64,000 nucleotides of DNA from Acidobacteriota bacterium (lineage in GTDB: Bacteria; Acidobacteriota; Blastocatellia; Pyrinomonadales; Pyrinomonadaceae), in the NCBI GenBank assembly GCA_003223025.1, contig QHXR01000022.1, positions 1 to 64,000 of the forward strand, given 5' to 3'. Each line of letters starts with the position of its first letter. Position 1 is the stretch's first letter. The position numbers and the translations under genes are program-made. Below the pieces are notes generated by a model that saw only the letters and a program-made list of their open reading frames with translations, had not been told where the DNA came from and made no database searches. Below are positions 1 through 10,200 of this stretch, in pieces.

Positions 1-1
1 C

Positions 2-1480
2 CGGCTTTCAAGTGCAGTCGAGACGAACAACTCGACGCAGACGTGGAAGCAGACGTTCACCTACGATCGCTACGGCAACCGGCGATTCGACGAAGTTAAC
101 ACAACGGTGCCCGCCTCGTTCGAGACTCCTGAAGTGACAAATCCGAACATCGATTCGTCGAACCATCGGCTTTCATCAAGCGGATGGTCCTACGATCCGA
201 GCGGAAACACGACCGACGATCCGTCGGCCCGGACGTTCGTCTACGACGCAGAAAATAAGCAGGTTCTGGTCTCCGACCGCAACGGAACGATCGGCGAATA
301 CTTCTACGACGGCGACGGCAAGCGTGTGAAGAAGGTCGTTCCCTCGACCGACGAGACAACGATCTTCGTTTACGACGCGGGCGGAAAACTTGTCGCCGAA
401 TACTCGACCGTCGTCGCATCAACGAATGACGCGAAGGTCGCGTATCTGACGAACGATCATCTCGGCTCACCTCGCATCAACACCGACCCGAACGGCGTTG
501 TCACGGCGAGGCACGACTATCATCCGTTTGGAGAAGAGATCGCTACATCGCAGCGAACGGCGAATCTCGGCTATGTGGACGACACAGTAAGAAAGCAATT
601 CACCGGCTATGAACGTGACATTGAGTCTTCTTTAGACTTCGCCGAGGCCCGAATGTATAACTTCCAGCACGGCAGGTTTACGAGTCCCGACGATTTTCGA
701 AATGATTCCGAGCCTGATGATCCACAAAGCTGGAATCTGTACCAGTACGTGCGGAATAAGCCTTTGACCGCAATCGATCCCACTGGGAAGGTAATGACGG
801 ACTACCTGGATAAGAACACGGGTGACATAACGACCGTTAAGGATGGAAAGGATCAGGTGATAGCCACGGACACAGCCAAGATCAATCAGATGGTCCAGTT
901 GAGTACAACCGCCGGCGGACAGTATTGGCGAGAGCTAAACGTCTTGGAAGCTTATGGGGAAAGCAACTTGGGATTGACCAGAGGCGAATTCGATAAGTTG
1001 GCCGGTGCCGTTTATGCGGAATCCTCGGGCGGGGTTGGCGAGTCTGCGGGTATTGTTGACGTTCTTCAAAACCGGGCGGACGCGGATGGCTCTACTTTAA
1101 TGACGCAGGTAAGCAATGGTCCTGGATATGGTGTAAGAGGGGTAAAAAGCAATGCATATAGCACCGAATCGGGTCCGGCCGCTGACCAAAAGCGACGCAA
1201 TGTGCGTATGGGTATCGCGCAGGGTATCCCAGGAAAGGACACGACAAATGGAGCGTATTACTGGGATGGCAGAGATTTTAACAAAAACGCGAGGGGAAAT
1301 AATAGTGGATATCAAGAACGCATCGCAAAAGGAGGTTATCTGTTCAATCAGCCTTCCCATGATCGGTGGAACCAAGGGAGTTTGCAGGTCAAAGGAACTT
1401 ATACCTATCAATCGACAGCGGTGATTGGCGATACGACATTTTCTAAACTGTATGCACCGAAAAAGAGTTGGAGGTATTAA
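2..1480 (+). CDS. RHS repeat-associated core protein with C-terminal toxin-like domain, 5' end outside window
   Basis: The frame is open from base 2, so this is only the 3' end of a longer gene. The first residues already read as an RHS/YD repeat (FTYDRYGNRR), and further YD repeats follow. The RHS core signature is clear: DHLGSPR near base 460, YHPFGEE, FTGYERD, GRFTSPD, and the terminal NLYQYVRNKPLTAIDPTG ending near base 789. RHS proteins build a shell around a C-terminal effector that is freed after the core. Here about 229 residues follow the core. They contain AGAVYAESSG and GIVDVLQNRAD, which resemble the catalytic-Glu region of SleB-type cell-wall hydrolases, and GAYYWDGRDF. Inference: a peptidoglycan-directed toxin. 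The toxin family is tentative; the RHS core is certain. The stop overlaps the start of the next gene (TAATG). Confidence 0.9.
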   Translation, partial: RLSSAVETNNSTQTWKQTFTYDRYGNRRFDEVNTTVPASFETPEVTNPNIDSSNHRLSSSGWSYDPSGNTTDDPSARTFVYDAENKQVLVSDRNGTIGEYFYDGDGKRVKKVVPSTDETTIFVYDAGGKLVAEYSTVVASTNDAKVAYLTNDHLGSPRINTDPNGVVTARHDYHPFGEEIATSQRTANLGYVDDTVRKQFTGYERDIESSLDFAEARMYNFQHGRFTSPDDFRNDSEPDDPQSWNLYQYVRNKPLTAIDPTGKVMTDYLDKNTGDITTVKDGKDQVIATDTAKINQMVQLSTTAGGQYWRELNVLEAYGESNLGLTRGEFDKLAGAVYAESSGGVGESAGIVDVLQNRADADGSTLMTQVSNGPGYGVRGVKSNAYSTESGPAADQKRRNVRMGIAQGIPGKDTTNGAYYWDGRDFNKNARGNNSGYQERIAKGGYLFNQPSHDRWNQGSLQVKGTYTYQSTAVIGDTTFSKLYAPKKSWRY

Positions 1481-2328
1481 TGTTCAAAAAGTCTACAAAT
1501 GGATGTCTTAACCAATCAATATTGGGGAAAACGAGAATCCTCTGGCTGTTTTTGGTAATTTCCGCATCGCTCGTGGGTTGTGGCTCCTCAAACAATCTCG
1601 ATACGCAAAGTGCTACGCCCGAGACTATTATTCGAGATAATGAAATTCCTACTAAGTCGCGGAACGACGATGTTTACTTTAAGGGCGATGTCCTGGCTTT
1701 GGTCAAAAAGAGCCAAGCTGTGCGCGAGCCTACAGCGTTCAGGCCCAAGAACACAAAATCATGCTTCGACGAAATCTATAAGGAAGCGGTGAAAAAGTTT
1801 AAGGAATACGAGCTGGTCAGTGATACCGAGTATTTTGAATTTACCGGAAAAGGCGACGATACCGCTAAAGAGAAAACCTTCGATGTCGGCATCACTCTAG
1901 AGCAATTTAAGAATATCGACTCCGAGTCTCTAAAAAAGTTTGACGAGTATGCCAGTTATCTTGATTCAAGCGCCCTATATTTACTCAAGAAAGGAAGCGG
2001 CGAAACATATCTATTGATGGTCGGGCATGACCGGACTACTTCTGGCTACGGTCACCTTCAAAGTTCACATTTACTTCTGCCACTTCAGGAGAAAAAACCG
2101 TTGTTCGAATTCAGTTCTGTAACCCGAGATCCCAGAAAACTTTGGTTTAACAATAAAGGTCAAATGTTTTATCTGACGCTCGATACGAAAGAACAAGGGG
2201 CAGTTCGAGATGCAGAGAAACGTGAGATTCCGCTGGTAGTAGCATTACGTTCAGAAGGCTCAAATGAAAAAGAATTAGCGGAGTTTAATTTTACCTGTCA
2301 GAATTTGATGGAAACCTATGACCAGTAG
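1480..2328 (+). CDS. Lipoprotein, candidate immunity protein for the RHS toxin
   Basis: This protein has 282 residues and I do not recognise a family for its body. The start is set by a strong Shine-Dalgarno (TGGAGGT, 1469-1475) and by TAATG coupling to the RHS stop; an in-frame ATG at 1468 lies inside the RHS frame and is less likely. The N-terminus has basic residues, a hydrophobic stretch (LWLFLVISASLVGC) and a lipobox cysteine near residue 34, so it should be lipidated and face the periplasm. The rest is hydrophilic and rich in Lys, Asp and Glu. The position directly behind an RHS C-terminal domain is where cognate immunity genes sit. A periplasmic lipoprotein would suit a toxin acting on the cell wall. 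The immunity role is inferred from context. Confidence 0.75.
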   Translation: MFKKSTNGCLNQSILGKTRILWLFLVISASLVGCGSSNNLDTQSATPETIIRDNEIPTKSRNDDVYFKGDVLALVKKSQAVREPTAFRPKNTKSCFDEIYKEAVKKFKEYELVSDTEYFEFTGKGDDTAKEKTFDVGITLEQFKNIDSESLKKFDEYASYLDSSALYLLKKGSGETYLLMVGHDRTTSGYGHLQSSHLLLPLQEKKPLFEFSSVTRDPRKLWFNNKGQMFYLTLDTKEQGAVRDAEKREIPLVVALRSEGSNEKELAEFNFTCQNLMETYDQ

Positions 2329-2371
2329 AAAATCGTCACGTCTGCTACGCTCTAAGCTGGCTTGATCGCTT

Positions 2372-2401
2372 GACAGCCTTTTTGAGAGGCTGTCTTTTTT
2401 T
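2372..2401 (+). terminator. Rho-independent terminator after the RHS/lipoprotein pair
   Basis: An 8-bp stem (GACAGCCT / AGGCTGTC) with a 7-nt loop is followed by an uninterrupted run of T (2394-2401). It lies 44 bases after the lipoprotein stop and would end the toxin-immunity transcript. Confidence 0.8.
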
Positions 2402-2762
2402 ATCTGACGGCGAGTTCGACGGAGTGTTTGATGAGGAGGGCGGAGACGATCTTTTTGACGGCCATCTTGTCGTCGTCGGGCAGTTCCTCGATCTTTTCCC
2501 AATTCTTGAGCAGTTCCTTATCGAGCATTTGCGGCTGGCGTTCCGTTTTGTCAAAGACGAGTTCGTCGGCCATAACATCCAGGGCGAGGGTCAGCTTGCG
2601 GATCACTTCGAGCGTCGGCTGTGAGCGCTCGCTTTCGTAGCTGCTCAGCATCGTCACATGAACGCCCACGAGGTCGCACAACTGCTGTTGCGTGAGGCTT
2701 CTTTTCTTTCGCAGCCCCGCCCTGTGAACATTTCTATTCCTGGTACGGATGTAAGTGTGCAC
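2400..2762 (-). pseudogene. XRE-family helix-turn-helix regulator lacking its normal N-terminus
   Basis: The minus strand reads an XRE/Cro domain from about base 2714 down: LRKKRSLTQQQLCDLVGVH, then SSYESERSQPTLEVIRKLTLALDV, then an acidic tail (LPDDDKMAVKKIVSALLIKH) typical of this regulator type. In family members about 8-12 residues (start codon plus first half of helix 1) precede LRKKR. Here that part is replaced by unrelated sequence, and no ATG gives a normal start. A GTG at 2762 would add 21 odd residues. The upstream end collides with a plus-strand ORF fragment. I read this as a truncated gene at a recombination junction near 2715-2735. It could still be made from the GTG. Confidence 0.65.
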
Positions 2763-2981
2763 TTTATGGTCACCGATGTCGCTACCTGGAAGAAGGAGCT
2801 TGATGAGCATAGAGGCCAGGAATCCGGCGAGCCGACAGAGGAGCAAAGAGCACAAACTGCACTTTACTCGCGAGCGTTCTTCCTTGTCGCGTTTGGCGAA
2901 AAAGAGTTCAAGCGGCTAGATCTCACGGATGAAGAAAGGAAAGCAGCACGAGCGCTAGCTGACAGATACCGAAACCGCTAA
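2730..2981 (+). pseudogene. 3' fragment of an unrecognised gene
   Basis: The frame from about 2730 reads as convincing protein (PGTDVSVHFMVTDVATWKK through LTDEERKAARALADRY). Its upstream part (2658-2725) is the antisense of the XRE helix-turn-helix and is not a natural N-terminus. So the gene seems to have lost its 5' end at the same junction that beheaded the XRE gene. An ATG at 2766 could still give a 71-residue peptide. The stop (2979-2981) abuts the next gene's GTG, which suggests the two once formed an operon. I recognise no family. Confidence 0.5.
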
Positions 2982-3416
2982 GTGACGAAAATGAAAAACT
3001 TCAAATGGATAATTATTTCTGCAGTCTTCGTACTTTTAGTATTTGCTCCAGTGTTCGCGGTGAATGTTGTCCCGGAATGGTCGGTGCGGTTGATTGATGA
3101 GAAAGGCCAGGCGATTGCTAATGCAAGAATTGACCAGTGGTGGAAAGACTATTCATATGAGTTCTGGACGGTTGAACAACACAACGACGAAACTCTGTCT
3201 TCTGATGAAGAGGGGATCGTGACATTCCCTGCCCGAGATATTCGCGTTTCGGCATTCCAGTTCGTCGCGGCAAAAATACGCGATGTCGTAGTGAGTATCA
3301 ATCCACACTCCTCATACGGGCCTTATTCGCACGTTCTTTGTCGTGGCAAATTAATTTGCGATTCAAGCTATAGACCTGGCGAAGAATTGCCTACGGTTTT
3401 GGTTGTGAAAAAATGA
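2982..3416 (+). CDS. Small secreted protein, function unknown
   Basis: This protein has 144 residues. It begins at GTG 2982, directly after the previous stop; ATG 2991 (MKNFKWIII) is an equally good start. Residues 5-25 form a signal peptide (WIIISAVFVLLVFAPVFA). The mature part starts VVPEWSVRLIDEKGQAIANARI. This is the pattern of a carboxypeptidase-regulatory/Ig-like beta-sandwich module (xVRLxDExGxPIxxAxV), followed by HNDETLSSDEEGIVTFPARDI, which fits the turn that usually follows. Two cysteines near the C-terminus (CRGKLIC) could form a disulphide. It belongs to the accessory block behind the RHS locus. Role unknown. Confidence 0.65.
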   Translation: MTKMKNFKWIIISAVFVLLVFAPVFAVNVVPEWSVRLIDEKGQAIANARIDQWWKDYSYEFWTVEQHNDETLSSDEEGIVTFPARDIRVSAFQFVAAKIRDVVVSINPHSSYGPYSHVLCRGKLICDSSYRPGEELPTVLVVKK

Positions 3417-3843
3417 AGACCGGAACGTGCGGCATCACACGTCCCCGACCCAACAACCCGTCCTTGACACAGTCGTCCGTGAGGGCAAGGCCAGTACAAT
3501 CGCTCACTCGCACCTGAAACGGGCATTGGGCTAGATCTTCTGCCATTTCGCTAACTGGTTCACGGTCCGGTTGAAGATCCAAGCCGTGATCGGTTTTATC
3601 AGTCCCCCCTTGCCGGCGATCACGTCATAGAGAAGGAGTAGTAGGGGGTGCGTATTCATGACCGAGAACTTTGATCCTGGTGTCTGCCATCCGACAATAC
3701 TGCCAGAGATTCTGACTTTGCGTTCGGAAAGATCGTCACGGAGTACAAGGCAAGTCGAATTTCATGAAAAGGTCGACTGGGCGGAAGCACATACTACCTG
3801 CACCAGCGACTCGACAAAAAGCCTGTAGCATCGACACCCCGAA
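3417..3843. other. 427-base gap without a convincing gene
   Basis: No ORF here has a start, length or motif worth calling on either strand. Short stretches read like eroded protein (HSHLKRALG-stop-IFCHFANWF around 3510-3555), so it may hold decayed gene remnants belonging to the accessory block. I see no hairpin of the kinds that fill the other gaps. Confidence 0.5.
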
Positions 3844-6800
3844 TCAAAACGCTTGCGAGAATCGGAAGTGAACATGATCGCGGCGTAACTGGTAGATGGT
3901 GTTCGGATCGGTGCCGTGCGGGATCACGAATCTCGGCGGGTTTATCAGAAATCCGTAGTCGATGGCGAACTCGCCGCCGACCGGTGTCTTGATCCTGAAT
4001 CCGAGTCCGACCGTGTGCGTCCAGACCGCACGAAGATTGGTCGCGTTGACGTTGTTCGGGGCGGAGTTGGCCGGGTTGAAAATTTCCCTAGGATTCTTGA
4101 ATACATTTCCACCGTCGTAGAACGGAACGGCTCGCAGCGACTTCGTCAGCGGGACGCGTGCCTCGAGATTTACGACTGCGACAGCGTTGCCGCCGAACGG
4201 GATCGTGAACGGATCGAGGTACACCGGATTGCCGTTGCTGTCCCTGAAGATTCCCGTCGGTACAACGACGACCCGAGGTCCCGCCTCTTCGAAATCGAAA
4301 CCGCGAATACTATTTCCACCGCCGGCGAAAAATCTTTCGCTGATCGGAAGACTGCCGTTCAGTTCGGGATATGCGGAGTTCGTAAAACGATCGCCATTCG
4401 AGAAGACATTCGCCACGCCGAGGATCGCCCGACCGGCGAACGTCGTGTTCTTTAAGAACCGCACCGTTCGATAAATGTTGTACGACGCCTGGAATTTATT
4501 GAAGCCGATGTTCGCACCGAGCGCCTTCATCGAGACGTTGTATTCCGCCGTGATGTAACTGCCGTCGGTCGGATCTGTCGCGTTGTATCTGCACGGCTCG
4601 CCGACCTCACCCTTCGCGATGATATCGAGGATCGTGTATTCGATCAGACAGTTCTTGCGAGTGTCGCGAACGTACGTCACGCCGAATCCGGAGATGCGGA
4701 TCCGCGCATCCGGAAGCAGCAATTCTTTGATCAGCAAACTTTCGATGTTGTACAAGCGAACGTCTTCGAAACGATATCTGAAAAAGACAATGCTCCGATC
4801 GCGGCGGCTGATCGTCCGGCTCGTTTCGGCTGAAAGCGTCAGGCGGTGAAAAGTGGGATCTTGGGTCTCGTTGCCGAACTCGTCGATCGGATTGCCATCC
4901 TCATCAACGCGCTGGACGATTCCGAAAGTTCCTTTATCAAATGCCGAGCGGAAGAATCGAGTTACCGTCGAGTCACGCAGGTACTGCGCCGAGAGCGTAA
5001 GCGGTGCGAACTTTTTCTCGCCGTCAGCCATAAATCTCGGATGCAGAAAATCGAGTTGGATCAATTGCTGACGCAAACTCATCTTCGCACGAGCTCCGCC
5101 TTGCCAAAGATTCCCGAGCAGATTGAAATGCCGGATATCGACGAATCCGCTAGCTCCAAGATCCGTCGACACGCCGCCGCCGTATGACAGGATCCTCGGC
5201 GCCTGTTCTTCGACGCTGACGATGATGTCGGTCAGACGCTCGTTCGAGTTTGGTACTTCACCCGCCGGCCTCGGTTTGATCTCGACCCGCGCGAACACGT
5301 CGGTCGCGTAGAGATTTTGCTCACTCGCGTAAATGTCGGCCGCTCGAAGATATTCACCGCGCCGCAACGTGATCGCACGCAGGATCGCTTCCGGTTTCGT
5401 TTTGTCGTTACCCGTTACGAGGATGCGATCAATGCGGACCTTTTTGCCTTCGTTGTTGACGTTGTAAACGACCTTGAATAATCGTTCGCCGGTCGTCGGA
5501 GAGACAAGTCGTTCGTCGATCGCAAATTCCACTTTCGCGTCGTAGTACCCCGCGTTGGAGTAAAACTCGGCGAGCTTACGTTGGCCGTTTCGGATCTTCG
5601 CACGAGAGAAATATGTGCCTTCGAGTTTTGGAAGTTGCAACTTCAACTCGTCATCGGAGAATGCAGTATTCCCGTTGATGTCGATCCCAGAGATGATCGT
5701 CCGCGCACCCTCTTCGACGACGAATGTGATGATGAGATGCTCGCCGTCAGGCGAAACGCCCTGGTTCACACGAACCGTCGCTTCGCGATATCCGAGCTCA
5801 CGCAGCAGCGATCGCAGCGTCGCGGCATCCGTCTCGAGGAGTCGCTCGCTTGTGTATCCGCGGCCGTAGCCGAAGAGCGGAATGATCCCGAAGATGTTCG
5901 CCTCTTTCGATTCGAGAACCGATTTTATCTCGGTGATCGTAAATTGGCTCGTGCCCTCGAGTCGGATGTCGCTGAGCTTTAATTGACGATCGAGATCGAC
6001 CTTGTATTTCAGCGTGACTTTTTTACTTTGAAGATCGGTCGTGTTTAGCGCCGAGCACAAAAATTCCGTGTCGTTCTTGATGTTCGTCGCGTCGGTCGCA
6101 TCGAGCGGCGGCTCGATCGAACAGACCGGCGTGACGTTTACGAAGAAGTAACCTTGCTCCTGATAATGATTCTCGAGACGTCGTTCTCCCTCGACGATCG
6201 CTCCGTAATCTAAAGTTCCTTCGCGCTTCACGGGAAGAAGCTTCTTCTGAGTTCGATTACCGACGCGATCGCGTTCGGCATCGACCTCGACCTCGACGGT
6301 CGGACCAACCTTTCCAGATAGTGAAATGGCGACAGTGTTTTTCTCTCCGTCATAAACGACTCGCGGTTCTTCAAGCGTCGGAGCCAGGAAATCCTCGTCC
6401 CGGAGTAAGCCTCGAATGATCTCGATATCGTCGGTCAGACGTTGTCGGGAGAACGGTTCGCCGGATTGCAGCTTCACTTTGTCGAGAAGCTTCGCCGTAT
6501 CGAATCCATCGATATTGATGTCGAACTTTGACACGGTCGCCTGAGCGTTCGGCGTCACGCGGAATGTCACGGCGACTTCGGTCTCACTGTCGAGCGGACG
6601 TTGCGAGTAAGTCACTTCGGCTTTGAAGAAACCGAGGTCGCGGAGATATTCGAGGATCAGGTCGGCGTTGTTCTGAAGCGTCTGTTCCGTGATCGCAGTA
6701 CCCGGATCGAGAATGTTCAGACGGAACAGAAGCTCCTGCTCGGTTATTTTCGATTTGTCATCTTCTGGGAGTTCGACGGTGACTTTCTGCGCCTGAGTTT

Positions 6801-7107
6801 TTCGTCTTACGATAAATCGAACGTTGACTCTGTCGGCCGGCGTCGCGCTCGCCTCGACGATGACGGATGCGATCTGCTTCGTGTCGTAAAGTTTCTCGAT
6901 CGCTTCGCGGATCTTTATTGACGAGTAGTCCGGACCGAGCGCGTCGCGGGCGATGATCCGAAAAGTTTCGTTCGCGGAAGCATTCTTGTCGACGCCCTCG
7001 AACGTTACCGTCACATCGCCGATCGGTTTGTCTTCGTGTTGAGATTGAGCGCGAACGGCGCCCGCGGCAAGGAAGAATATCAGCAGCAACGGGTACGCGC
7101 GGCTCAT
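3844..7107 (-). CDS. Omp85-family outer-membrane protein (TamA/BamA-like)
   Basis: This protein has 1087 residues. The start at 7107 is chosen because it gives a clean signal peptide (MSRAYPLLLIFFLAAGAVRAQ); the longer frame upstream does not. The N-terminal 650-700 residues contain about seven POTRA-like repeats, each ending in a pattern like LGFFKAEV, AGYYDAKV or LGYREATV. The last third is a beta-barrel: YGGGVSTDLG and HFNLLGNLWQGG open it, and the L6 signature RFFAGGGNSIRGF lies near residue 955. Omp85 proteins insert or translocate proteins at the outer membrane. Direct linkage to TamB (104 bases upstream, same strand) favours a TamA role, but TamA usually has three POTRA domains and BamA five, so the assignment between them is open. 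Confidence 0.9.
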   Translation of the reverse strand: MSRAYPLLLIFFLAAGAVRAQSQHEDKPIGDVTVTFEGVDKNASANETFRIIARDALGPDYSSIKIREAIEKLYDTKQIASVIVEASATPADRVNVRFIVRRKTQAQKVTVELPEDDKSKITEQELLFRLNILDPGTAITEQTLQNNADLILEYLRDLGFFKAEVTYSQRPLDSETEVAVTFRVTPNAQATVSKFDINIDGFDTAKLLDKVKLQSGEPFSRQRLTDDIEIIRGLLRDEDFLAPTLEEPRVVYDGEKNTVAISLSGKVGPTVEVEVDAERDRVGNRTQKKLLPVKREGTLDYGAIVEGERRLENHYQEQGYFFVNVTPVCSIEPPLDATDATNIKNDTEFLCSALNTTDLQSKKVTLKYKVDLDRQLKLSDIRLEGTSQFTITEIKSVLESKEANIFGIIPLFGYGRGYTSERLLETDAATLRSLLRELGYREATVRVNQGVSPDGEHLIITFVVEEGARTIISGIDINGNTAFSDDELKLQLPKLEGTYFSRAKIRNGQRKLAEFYSNAGYYDAKVEFAIDERLVSPTTGERLFKVVYNVNNEGKKVRIDRILVTGNDKTKPEAILRAITLRRGEYLRAADIYASEQNLYATDVFARVEIKPRPAGEVPNSNERLTDIIVSVEEQAPRILSYGGGVSTDLGASGFVDIRHFNLLGNLWQGGARAKMSLRQQLIQLDFLHPRFMADGEKKFAPLTLSAQYLRDSTVTRFFRSAFDKGTFGIVQRVDEDGNPIDEFGNETQDPTFHRLTLSAETSRTISRRDRSIVFFRYRFEDVRLYNIESLLIKELLLPDARIRISGFGVTYVRDTRKNCLIEYTILDIIAKGEVGEPCRYNATDPTDGSYITAEYNVSMKALGANIGFNKFQASYNIYRTVRFLKNTTFAGRAILGVANVFSNGDRFTNSAYPELNGSLPISERFFAGGGNSIRGFDFEEAGPRVVVVPTGIFRDSNGNPVYLDPFTIPFGGNAVAVVNLEARVPLTKSLRAVPFYDGGNVFKNPREIFNPANSAPNNVNATNLRAVWTHTVGLGFRIKTPVGGEFAIDYGFLINPPRFVIPHGTDPNTIYQLRRDHVHFRFSQAF

Positions 7108-7211
7108 GGCGAACTTACACCACAATCCGACTCGTCTGTCCCAAATTGCCAACCCTGCTGGTACCATTCCTCTCCCGGAAAAATATCGCGCCTCGGCGCC
7201 AGTTCTTTCGA

Positions 7212-10200
7212 TCAAAATCTTCGTCTAAACCTGACTTCGAAACTAAAGTTGTCGCCGTGCTTCGTGACGTTACTCAAGCTTCGCTGCTCGTACTGCGCGA
7301 CAAACGACAGTTTGTTCGAAACCCGGTACTCGAGCGCGAGGACCTGGTTCTGGTCCTGCGAAAGATTTGTCGAGTACGTGATCCGCAGATTGTTATTTAT
7401 TTGTCGCCCGACCGTCAGACGTGCCGATGCATTCAACCGCTGCCCGGAAATTATCGGATCGATCTCGAAAACGTTTAGTCCGAACAAACGATCCGTCGCC
7501 TTTCGCGCCGGGTTGTTGATTATCGTATCGGTCAGGATCTCGGCCGCCGTGTTGATGCCGGTCTGTGCAAGCGTCGGGATTCCCGATTCGGTATTCGACA
7601 AATTGCCCGTCGTGATCAGCGAAACGACATCCGCCTGCGGCAGAGCCGGACTCGATCGCACGGTCGCGTTCAGTTGCTCGGTATCCGTCAGCGGACCGGA
7701 CAGATTCACATAAACCTGATAGCCGGCGATCTCGGATTCGGCCTGCAGATTTATGACCGGCTCGATCGCGGTATCCGGCGGGAACTCAAGCACGCCGCGC
7801 TGGACGATGTAGCGATCCTTACGGAAAAAGATCGTTCCGCTGTTAGCCGTTATGCGTCCGGAGATCTGCGGATTTTCGGTCGTGCCGGTAAGGCGAAGCG
7901 ATACCGAAGCCGTGAGATCGGCGATGTTGTTTCGCACGATAAGTGCATCGCGGCCCTCGATCGTCAGATCGAATCGCGGAGCTCGAATCGTTGACGGGCC
8001 CGACGAGAGCGAAGTGTCGTGACGCGCTCCGACAATATTCGCAAGCTCTATGTCCGTCGTGTAAAGGCTGCGTCGAGCGAGTATGCGTCCGGCGATCTGG
8101 ACGCTGAGAACATCGCTTCGCTGCCCGCGTCGGCCGGTGATCTCAAGCTTGGCGTCGCCCGTGGTTATGAAATCTTCAGGCAGCGGCACCGTGACGTTCG
8201 TTCCATCTAGAGCAACGCGGAACGAATCGATTCTCAAGCCTTCGCCGAACAATGCTCCGCCGGTCGCGGCGAAAGCTCCGCCGCCGAGATAGCCGTGAAC
8301 GTCGGCGATCTGCGCCTGATCCGACGAGAAAAGAATACGACCGGTAAGACGATCGAAACTCAACCGGCTTCCGCCGATGAAGGTAGCGATCGCCGCATTC
8401 TCAAGCGTGGCGGTTCCCGACACACGGGCCGTTCGATTTACGCCGGCGAGACGGATCGCGACATTCGCGAATCCACCGAAGAAAGTATCGGTCGCAGCGA
8501 TCTGCGGAAACGCATTCAAGAGGCTGAGATTCACACGTCCGTCGACGGTTAAATTATTCACGCCGTCTTCTGTGAGCGCCTTCGTTCCCGCGATCACGAC
8601 ATTCGAACCACCGCCGGCGAAACGGGCCGACTCGAACGTGATCTCACGCGGGTTGAACCGGACGACGACCGGCTCGGTCGCGACGAGAGGCGTGTCCTGG
8701 ATCTGCAATGCGAGTTGGCTGAATTGCGCCGAACCGGTCAGCGCCTCGCCCGTGAAAACGATCTTTCCAGTATCGTCACGCTTCGCCAGGTTCCCGCCGA
8801 ATTCCACGCGTCCTGTGCCCGTGCCGCCGATCGTAATTCCCTTGAGTTGCGGAACGAATGCAAAGAACGGAGCGAGCGGACTCTGATTGAATTCCGTCGC
8901 CACGCGGAACGGCATATTCTCGTCGCCAAAATTTACCGTCGCGTTGATGATCTGCGGTCGTCCATCCAACGTCGCGGTCACGTCGGCATTCAAAACTTGA
9001 TTAACCGTCGTGCCCTTGAACGCTACATCGCCAAATGCATTCTCGTTTACGACAACCTGATGCGCAGTGCCGCTGAAGTTTACATTGAACGACGACGGCG
9101 TATCGGATCTACCGGTCGCCTTCGCGACAAAGTCCGCGTTGCCGGTGATAGCCGGAATCGCGTCGTTATTCGGGAAGGAATTTCGAATCGCCGTGAGCTG
9201 GAAGTTGCGCCCTTCGACGTTGAAATCGAACGCCGTCGACGCCCGATCGTAGGTGCCGTTCGCTTTTACATAACCGTCTGTCGAACGCATCTCGAGATTC
9301 TGTAGATCGATAACGGTTCCGCGGAATTGAGCCTTCGCCGTAAACGCATCGAAAGCGGTGCCGGACACCGAACCCGCGGCGGATGTCAGATCGATCGAGC
9401 CGTTCGCTTCGTTCGGAAGACCGCTGATATTCACCGTTCCCGAAGTCTGCGCGTTGAAATCGCGGATGCCGGCCGGGAGATATTTTTCAAGCGGAAGCGC
9501 GGCGATCAGATTTGCTGCGTCGATGTTTGTAAGCGTCGCTTGAACGGTGACGTTGTTGAGGCCGCCGTCCGGAACGTTCACGCTGAACGCGATCGTACCG
9601 CCATCGGGTTCGCGAAGATTTCCGTTTCGAAGTTCGGTGCCGAGCGGAGAGATAAACAAGTCGGATGTCACCGAACCCAGCGTGCGTCCGCGGAGCGCGA
9701 TCTGATCGATCGACGCGCGTCCGTTGACCGTCGGATCGGTAAGATTCCCAGTCACCGACGCGTTAAAAGTAAGGTTGCCGGCGACCGTCACTTCGAGCGA
9801 ATTCATCTGCTCTTCGAGCTCGGGCGAAAGTCCGACGACGCGGATCAGACGATCGATCTCGCTCGCGTCGCGCGAGTTCACCGCGACGTTCAAATTCGAG
9901 TCGTCGGCCCGCAGATCGAAACGTCCGGTCGCGGTCAATTCGCTCTGCGGTGTGTTCAATCGAGCGGCGTCGACAACGAAAAGTCCGTTCGTCGCGGAGA
10001 GCTCGATACGGCCCGTCACCGGAACAAGTCCGCTGTCTGCATTTCCGGCGCTCGCCGTGATGTCCGCCTTAACGTCACCGCTCGCGGTTCGGAGATTCGT
10101 TCCCTCGAATGTCAGATTCACGCTGCCGCTCGTCTGTCCGACGAGCGGAATCACGCGGCCGCCTTGAAGCGATGCGAGCTTCGAAAGATCGAGATCCGCG

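Noticed and set aside
3391-3582. A 63-residue minus-strand ORF after the small secreted gene
   Set aside because: It has no start signal, no family pattern and overlaps the end of another gene; too weak to call.
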